The position numbers and the translations under genes were made by a program. 64,000 nucleotides of DNA, from NCBI GenBank assembly GCA_021234155.1, contig JAJEKV010000034.1, positions 6,554,028 to 6,618,027 of the forward strand, in the 5' to 3' direction. Shown piece after piece: positions 57,481-64,000 of the stretch. The stretch comes from Isoetes taiwanensis. Lineage: Eukaryota > Streptophyta > Lycopodiopsida > Isoetales > Isoetaceae. Within the stretch, counting starts at the first letter, position 1, and the number at the start of each line of letters is the position of its first letter. Below the pieces are notes generated by a model, which saw nothing but the letters and a program-made list of their open reading frames with translations, had not been told where the DNA came from and did no database searches.

Positions 57481-59590
57481 CATGAGCTAATCAAGCAACA
57501 AAATTGAAGACATCTACCTTTGAAGAATCTTAGAAGACATTTGTGATGAAGAACCAAGGGAGATCATTGATTGGGCATCATACAAGTATGGCAAGGAAGT
57601 TGAGATTAAAGCAAGAAGATTTGAGCCTAAATTGAAGACCCTTTGTTAGAGTTTGGAAGACCCCTCAAGATTCATTGGTATGTGGTTAGATCCAAGTCAT
57701 TTTGGCATGAATTCCATTTTCCAAGGCTTCTTTCATGTTCCTACCATCTTGATCCCATCCATGAAACATCCCTCATGCTTCATACTTCCTATCTCCATAC
57801 TCCATTACCATTTCCCCTAGCCAAAGATTGGCAAAGTTTCTTTTTTTCTAGTCAAAGCACATCGCACACCCATTATTCATCCACTTTCTTGAGAAAATGC
57901 AAAAAACTCCATCAAATTTGGTTATTCCTAGGTCTAAGACTATTTTCTCTTTCTAAAGACAAATCTAGAGAGAGAAAGTGCACATTTTTTCTAAACAATT
58001 TAAAAAAGCAACTTTGCCAAGATGTTGCACAAAATCCTAACGTGTATGTGCACAAGTGCCAAATATTATGCCAAACCATCCACATCATCTTCAAAATGCC
58101 AAATGTCATCCACATCATCACTCAAGTACATCCACATCACCATACATATGTCATACACCTCATCGCCACATCACAAAATGTTTTGACTGGAAAAAAGTTA
58201 TTTACCACCTTGCTTGCCACATCATCACCTCATTGTGCCATGTCATCACCCCTTTGCCACATCACTCCATAACCTTGCCAGCTCACCAAAATTAGCCTCA
58301 TTTTAAGCCAAAAATTAAGATGCTTTTTTCGCAAAAAGATTCTTCCATCATACAGAGCATCAAAAAAGATTCCATGTGGAAAAAAGAACTTTTGAAAAAG
58401 ACCTTGTTATGACTCTCATATTCCATTTCTTGGGAATCGTGCCAAATTTAAAAAAATTAAAAAATTTCCTATGTACCTCCCCCTTGGTCTAGTCACTCAT
58501 TTCTCCAATCATGCGCCGCCACCTGGTACCTCCAAGGGTGTGGGGTGGGGCCAGAACCAACATGGAGGCAGCACGTAATTTTATTAATCCACATGGGCCA
58601 AGCCGTATATATCAAAGTCTTCCAAATCGAGCCAGGCCTGTGGGATATATCAAACTTTTCTTTCAAGAACCCTAAAATTTGTTCAAGCCAAGATCCGAAT
58701 TTTTAGACCAATTTGGCGGGCTAATCATGGCCCTGACACCCTGAATCACTCTCCCCTGTAAAGTAATCTTGGAATACTCTTTGGGAATCGAGAAGAATCT
58801 CAAGATAATCGTAGGGAACCTATTGGAATCTTAGCCAAGAAACCACAAATCAAGCTAAAAAACAAAAGTGGAGACCGAATTTGCCAAGAATTGAACCAAA
58901 ACAGAGTTTTTTCAAAAGGGGATTCTGGATCAGAAAGGAAGCAAGGCTTTTGGGGCTATCAAAGATTTTAGGGAAGCTTAGAGCATGAAGAACATGTCGA
59001 TTTTGATGGGAAAAGAAGGATTAGGAGTTTTTACTTGAGGATTGGCTTTCATTTCTACTTTCTTGACATGCTTTTGACAAAAAGTTTACAAAATTCTGAT
59101 GATTTACCATGTTTCAATTGATATTCTGATATATTACAACCCCTGATATGTTATCAAGTCAAAATTGATGCTATTCTACTTGTTTCATGCAATTTTTCGA
59201 TTTTTGAGCAAAATCCCTGATATGAACACTGAAATTTCACTATCCCAAGTCTGCAAGTTTAGCCATGCCCCATATGCAAATTATGTCTCCAAAAAATCTG
59301 AGCTTAATTTCCATGATTCCCTTACTATTCATCTTTCGTTCAAAGTAAATTTCATGATTTTAGCATCCATAAATCCATAGTTATAGCTTTGCAAAGTTGG
59401 CTGTTCTAGAACTATAAAAATTTCTGAGAGTCATTGAAATTTTCTCTTCCAAGTCCGCCTTTTCAAAAATCCATAGATCTCAAACTGCTTATCCAAAAAA
59501 TTCTGAAATTTTGTTACATGCATACTTTCCTATCCATATTTCCTCAGTCCAAGTTTCAAGATTTTAGGATCTTTCCATCTCAGTTTTCTA
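57481..59590. other. Gene-poor stretch, CCACATCATC low complexity and diverged short repeats
   Basis: 58060-58270 is rich in CCACATCATC/CACATCACC words. From 59040 to 59590 phrases such as AAATTTCTGA and TCATTGAAATTTT recur loosely and continue after the LINE at 60750-60980, so the LINE appears to sit in an older repeat array. No gene is recognised. Confidence 0.4.
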
Positions 59591-59599
59591 CAAACCGTC

Positions 59600-60747
59600 T
59601 GTGCCTGCACGGCTCCCCTGGGCATTGTTCGTGGATATCAGGCCGTATGCCCATGCCTCCCTGTTTCTGAAGGGGCTCATGCGAGCCTGGGAGCAGGTCT
59701 GCCCCTTGTTTGCAATTGATGCCACCAGATGCATTCAGCTGGAGGCGACGCCGTGGTGGGTCCCGCTCGGACCACACACTCCTTTGGTTCTTGCAGCCTC
59801 TGTTGATCCACGAGTTCAACGCAGATGGGAGCAGTACGGGGTATTGACGGTGGCAGAGTGGAGCTGGCACCCTGGTAGCTTTTTCGCCGTAGGTTTCGGC
59901 TTCGAGAACGGGATTGTGCTATTTGGGCGCAGGTGGCTAATGCACTGCCGTTGCATCCCCCGCAGGCATCAGGACGAGTGTGGAAGTGTCACCCGAAAGT
60001 TGACCCCTCAAATTTTGTGAAGTCCTTTTATGGGCTTTTGGCAGTTCAGGATGAGCTGCCTCCTTCGGACGGCTGGAGTCTCCAGGTGTCGGGGGATGAT
60101 TGGGTCTACATTTGGAGATGGGTGTGGAACCCAATCTCGCCCCCCAAGATTCGGATATTGCTATGGCAGATTGTGCATCGTTCCCTGAGGATCAACACTT
60201 GGGCCCACAGGATCAACCCACGCATCAGCAACCTGTGTCCTATGTGTGGTGCCTGGGTGGAGACCCTGGAACACTGCATGTTTCTTTGCTCAGATATCCA
60301 GCCGGCATGGCAGTGGGTCCAGCGCCTCTTGCATTCCTCGCTCTCTTGTCAAGAGGTTCTTTTGGGGGTGTACCCTAACAGGTGGTCCCAGCTTCAGAGT
60401 CTGGCTTTTCATTTATGTAAAGCCTGGTTGTTGTGGCTCATTTGGAAACGATGACGCATGAAGGTGTTCAGGAATGCGGAGATGCTGCCTGAGGCTTTGA
60501 TCCCACAGTTGAGATACAAGCTATATCTTTCTTATCTGGCATCCCCTCGGAAAGAGCAGTTCAAAGCAGCGGTCTGGGAAAGAACCCTCCACATTGTGGA
60601 CAGTCTGGGCAGATTTGTAGCTTGAGTCATAGATAGGTACACATGTTCGGTGGGTGCTTGCTCTAGTGGGAAGGAGTACCCTGATATCGCTCATCTTGTA
60701 TTTATTTTGGAGTAATATTAGTTAATTTTATCCTTCAAAAAAAAAAA
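59600..60747 (+). mobile_element. 5'-truncated L1-type LINE with zf-RVT end and poly(A)
   Basis: Only the 3' end of a plant L1 ORF2 is present. One frame runs from 59601 (WALFVDIRPYAHASLFLK), then a shift near 59920 leads to VDPSNFVKSFYGLL, WRWVWNPISPPKIRILLWQI, INPRISNLCPMCGAWVETL and EHCMFLC. The last blocks are the zinc-binding RVT tail (zf-RVT) typical of plant LINE proteins. A TGA after LIWKR breaks the last 60 codons. The copy ends with an 11-A tail at 60737-60747. I found no convincing target duplication. Confidence 0.85.
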
Positions 60748-61233
60748 TTGCCAAAATTTCTGATACACTCATTGAAAATTGTCTGTTTCAAGTTTGCTTG
60801 TTAAAAAATCTATAGTAAGCTAAGGAAGCATCCAAAGATCTTGAAATTACATATCAAGCATCCTCTGTTATTTTTTTCTTGCCATTCCAAGTTTGAATAA
60901 GTTTCACTGCACGGATCCCAAAATATAGATATGCAAACTTGGCACTTCCAAAACTGTCAAAATTTCAGGGACAGTTGAACTTCTTGCAATTTGCTGCATT
61001 CTAATCCATCTTTTGCTTTGAGGATTGATCGCCCTAAGTGATCTGGAGGTCCTGACCACCCCTTGTCGTAGGCACTTTTATGAGGTTGGCTTGGTAGCCA
61101 GGATTCAAGTCAACAGGGGCGCGGGCTGCGGTCTGTCTTGGGGTGGTTTCAGCATGGGGTGGCTTGGTCGCATGGCAGTGTGCAGTCCCGATTGAAGTTG
61201 TGCAGGCTGTTGGACGTGTGGAACTGGTGCGGT
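60748..61233. other. Intergenic, nothing recognised
   Basis: It resumes the loose AAATTTCTGA-type repeats and then becomes GC-richer from 61060. No gene is seen. Confidence 0.35.
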
Positions 61234-61470
61234 CTATAATGCGGCCTCTCCTTTGTGAAGCTTGGAGCTCAGCACCTGCTGGAGTTGCTGCTGCATTGCC
61301 AATTCATGCATGCGTTGCTGCAGCTGTTCATGAACCTCTGCATAGAGGTCCTTGCCTTGTTCGCTGACGACTGCTTGCAGCTCCTGCAACTCTCCATCTC
61401 GAGCAGCAAGGCTATGTTCGAGTTCCGGCAAGCGGGTGGTCAGTGTAAGGTTCGCTACCGATGAGGGCAC
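61234..61470 (-). pseudogene. Coiled-coil fragment, possibly retrotransposon gag N-terminus
   Basis: The minus-strand frame reads LPELEHSLAARDGELQELQ and LQQRMHELAMQQQLQQVLS, a clear heptad-like helix rich in Leu, Gln and Glu. Downstream on the same strand there are further coding-like words (TAMRPSHPMLKPPQDRP) with stops. Such coiled coils precede gag in some plant Ty3/gypsy elements; no capsid domain is present here. Confidence 0.35.
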
Positions 61471-61690
61471 TTCCCGTGACTCGACACTACTCTGAAAGGC
61501 TCTCAGCTATGACTGGCTCTCCTGAAAGGTGACCTGGACTCCTCATGTCATGCTGGTAGCCATACTTCCAAACCACTATAACCACATATTAGACCACCCA
61601 AATTTCATAATGGCAATTGCTCTACGTTACTCTCACCCCACAAGGCATATTGTCTATTCCGACCAACAATAAAACAACCGCCTCTTCAAG

Positions 61691-61716
61691 TTATTAGTAA
61701 AGCCGGGCAACGCCGG
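61691..61716 (-). mobile_element. Second Helitron-like 3' terminus
   Basis: The plus strand reads TTAGTAAAGCCGGGCAACGCCGGTC. On the minus strand it is a hairpin (GACCGGCGTTGCCCGGC), 4 nt, then CTAA followed by T. It shares the CCGGCGTTGCC hairpin with the site at 38687 and has the same orientation, so it is the end of a second copy, not the partner of the first. Confidence 0.45.
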
Positions 61717-61969
61717 TCACCATAGTATTCAATGGTTTATATGTTATGGTTTTTTGAATATTTTTTTTTTCCCAAACCCAAAAAACATCTCCACCAAAAC
61801 AGAAAGCGATTGTGCAATGTGGCGCCAGCAATGAAGAACGTCTAGTAGGTAAAATTCGCAGGTGATACGTTTGCAATCTAATTAGGCTCGTGGGAATGAC
61901 CAAATTTTCAGCTTGAGAAGAAACCCCAAGTATGGTAAGTATGCTAATTTTTTTTCAACACTCTGTGAA

Positions 61970-64000
61970 ATGATGAATTATGGCTTTCCTAGTTGGATGC
62001 CACCTCTAATCCCGTCCTTGAAACCGTCCATTAAGAAAAGCAAAGATACATCCAGGCTCTGCTCATTAAGCAATATTGCATCTGTACAACTAGGTCAAGA
62101 ATTGGATCTAGCACCACAAAGTAGACCGTTTATTGAGTCTGATTCTGCCTCATTGGTCTTTCTTCTGAAGAAATACGGATATCAGAATGACCTTGCAAAG
62201 GGAAAATTCATTCATGCTTGGATTGCTAATTATAGGCATGAAGAAGATAAACTAGTTGGCAATTGTCTTATAGAGATGTATCTTAATTGTGGAAACATGG
62301 AGGATGCCATATTTATATTTGAAAGGATGAAGACGCGGAATTCATTTATATGGAGTACCATTATTAGGGCATACACTTGGAACAAGCAGGGAGAGAGGGC
62401 TCTTCAGACATTTTTCCAGATGAAAGATGAGGGAGCAATGCCAGATAAGTATACTTTCTGTGCAATTTTGGATGCATGTTCTAGTCCAGAGGATATTGAA
62501 ATGGGAAGATATTTACACTGCCTCATCGTGGAGAAGGGGCTGGACAATAATCTTGTTGTTGGAACTACACTTGTAAAGATGTATGGAAAGTGCAAAAGCA
62601 TTGCGGAGGCTCAAGGGATATTTGATAACATGCCTCATAGAAATACTATAACATGGAGTTCTCTAATTGATGCATCAGGCTCTCCAATTATTTATGCAAA
62701 TGCTTATGGAAAGAGTCATCCCAAGCCGAGTAACATTCATAAGTGTACTTGAAGCTTGCGAATTGCTGGCGTGCCGATCAAAGACTAAATGGGTGCATGC
62801 ATGTGGTAATATCCATGGACATGCATCACATGTAGTTATAGCAACAGTTCTCATAAACGCATACAGCAATTGTGCATGTTTGTATGATGCATGGTTTATC
62901 TTTGTTAGAATAGTAAAACAGGATGTACTTTCCTGGACATCAATTATTGCAACATATGCTCATTACAATTACAATAAAGAAGCTCTCCAGCTTTTTGATG
63001 AAATGCAGCTATCGCATGTCACTCCATACAAATATACATTTGTAAATGTACTTGATGCCTGTTCTAATTTATCATCCCTTCCAGATGGCAAGCGCATACA
63101 CTCTTGTAGTATATGTAATAACCTAGTATCCAACTCTGTTATTGGGACAGCCCTTATAATTATGTATAGTAACTGTAGAAGTTTGGGAGATGCATTTAGG
63201 ACATTTCAACGAATGCCTCAACAAGATATATCCATCTGGACAGCCATAATTACAGCACATTGTCAAGGTGGTTATGAAAAGGAAGCTATCTTGCTTTTTG
63301 AGGAACTGCAAGTGGGGGAGCTGGTCCCAAATAATATTACCTTTCTCAGTCTTTTTGAAGCATGCTCAAGTTTAGCAGAGGGGAAGAGGTTGCATGGAAA
63401 CATTCTACGTCTTGGCTTGGAGTTAAATATTACGGTAGCCACTGCCATAGTAAACATGTATGGGGAGTATGGTTGTATGGAGGATGCAGAAACAACATTT
63501 TCCAAGTTACCCGACTCTGACATGATTTTGTTGAATGCGACTATTGCAATGTATACCAAGTGTATGAACCTAGAGAATGCTGAGGCCTTGTTTGATGATA
63601 TGCCCCATAGAGATATGGTTTCTTGGAATACCATGATTGCGGCATGTGCTTATAATAACAACTGGCCAAAAGCATCAAAGTTTTGCCAACAAATGCAAAG
63701 AGAAGGTATGGCACCAAATAAGATTACTTTTATTAGCATTCTTGATGTTCTGCATAATGTAGGACCCATCTCAGCGGGAAAGCATATCCATGCCCTCATG
63801 GTAGCCCATGGATTTGAATCAGATGTTCCCCTTGCAAGTGCACTTATCAACATGTACGCCAATTGTGGTAGTTTATCTCATGTTCAAGCAATATTTGACA
63901 GGTTCGTCAAGCGGGACGTTTCTTTGTGGAATGCCATATTTAAAGCATACAGTCAGAATGGTTATGATAAGGAAGCCATCGAGCTTTTTCAGCAAATGGA
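61970..64000 (+). pseudogene. Pentatricopeptide-repeat (PPR) protein, one frameshift, runs off the window
   Basis: The first frame has in-frame ATG 61970 (MMNYGFPSWMPPLIPS) and reads PPR motifs such as KLVGNCLIEMYLNCGNMEDA, FIWSTIIRAYTWNKQGERAL, MPDKYTFCAILDACS and TLVKMYGKCKSIAEAQGIF. At about 62680, after TWSSLIDAS, roughly a dozen codons plus 1-2 bases are missing. The repeats go on in another frame (LFMQMLMERVIPSRVTFISV) with no stop to the window edge, including MYANCGSLSHVQAIFD. Repeats are 31-36 residues in the PLS manner typical of organellar RNA-editing or RNA-processing factors. The intronless layout is normal for such genes. The end, and so any E/DYW domain, is outside. A single deletion could also be an assembly error. 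Confidence 0.85.

Noticed and set aside
57643-58272. 209-codon plus-strand ORF
   Set aside because: His/Thr/Pro-rich because of CCACATCATC low complexity; no domain, no splice or start context.
38687-61716. One 23-kb Helitron with these two hairpins as its two ends
   Set aside because: Both hairpins are followed by CTRR-T on the same (minus) strand, so both are 3' ends.

Overview
This is a land-plant nuclear segment. The evidence is GT-AG introns, a plant-type PPR gene, plant Ty3/gypsy retrotransposons with tRNA primer sites, a plant L1-type LINE end and a plant-type histone H3. The layered repeats, the tyrosine-recombinase retroelement and the style of the PPR gene make a seedless plant (fern, lycophyte or bryophyte) my guess; the sequence does not prove it. 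No bacterial operon, CRISPR array, rRNA or tRNA gene is visible.

Layout. 1-509: 3' exons of a Ulp1/C48-like protease gene, probably broken. 841-9888: an unrecognised plus-strand gene split twice, by a solo LTR (976-2682, 5-bp target duplication) and by a DIRS/PAT/Ngaro-type tyrosine-recombinase retroelement (3094-9337) with the full split-direct-repeat layout A1-ORFs-B1-A2-B2. 10263-37026: a minus-strand DDE-transposase-like pseudogene cut in one exon by a 24-kb chromovirus (12565-36621, duplication CCTTT). That chromovirus is itself cut in pol by an 11-kb Ty3/gypsy element of non-chromoviral type (17618-28685, duplication AGAAG). 38.7-51 kb: gene-poor DNA with a 2.5-kb direct duplication, a MITE in only one of its copies, microsatellites and a Helitron-like end. 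52574-54328: a multi-exon gene for a protein that resembles a bacterial family. 54.5-61.7 kb: decayed transposon pieces, including a LINE 3' end. 61970 to the right edge: a PPR gene with one frameshift.

The most striking content is the chromovirus. Between its primer-binding site and gag it has about 3.5 kb of extra same-strand ORFs. One of them encodes a complete histone H3 fold: 99 codons, colinear with H3 residues 37-135 without a gap and about 83% identical by hand count. It has an unrelated basic tail that contains an ARKS motif. The same element's integrase ends in a chromodomain. In this copy the H3 ORF carries one nonsense codon, TAG at the position of Gln85. A retrotransposon carrying its own histone H3 variant next to a chromodomain integrase is, as far as I know, undescribed.

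Most gene models here are joined across introns or frameshifts by eye. Every percentage is a hand count.
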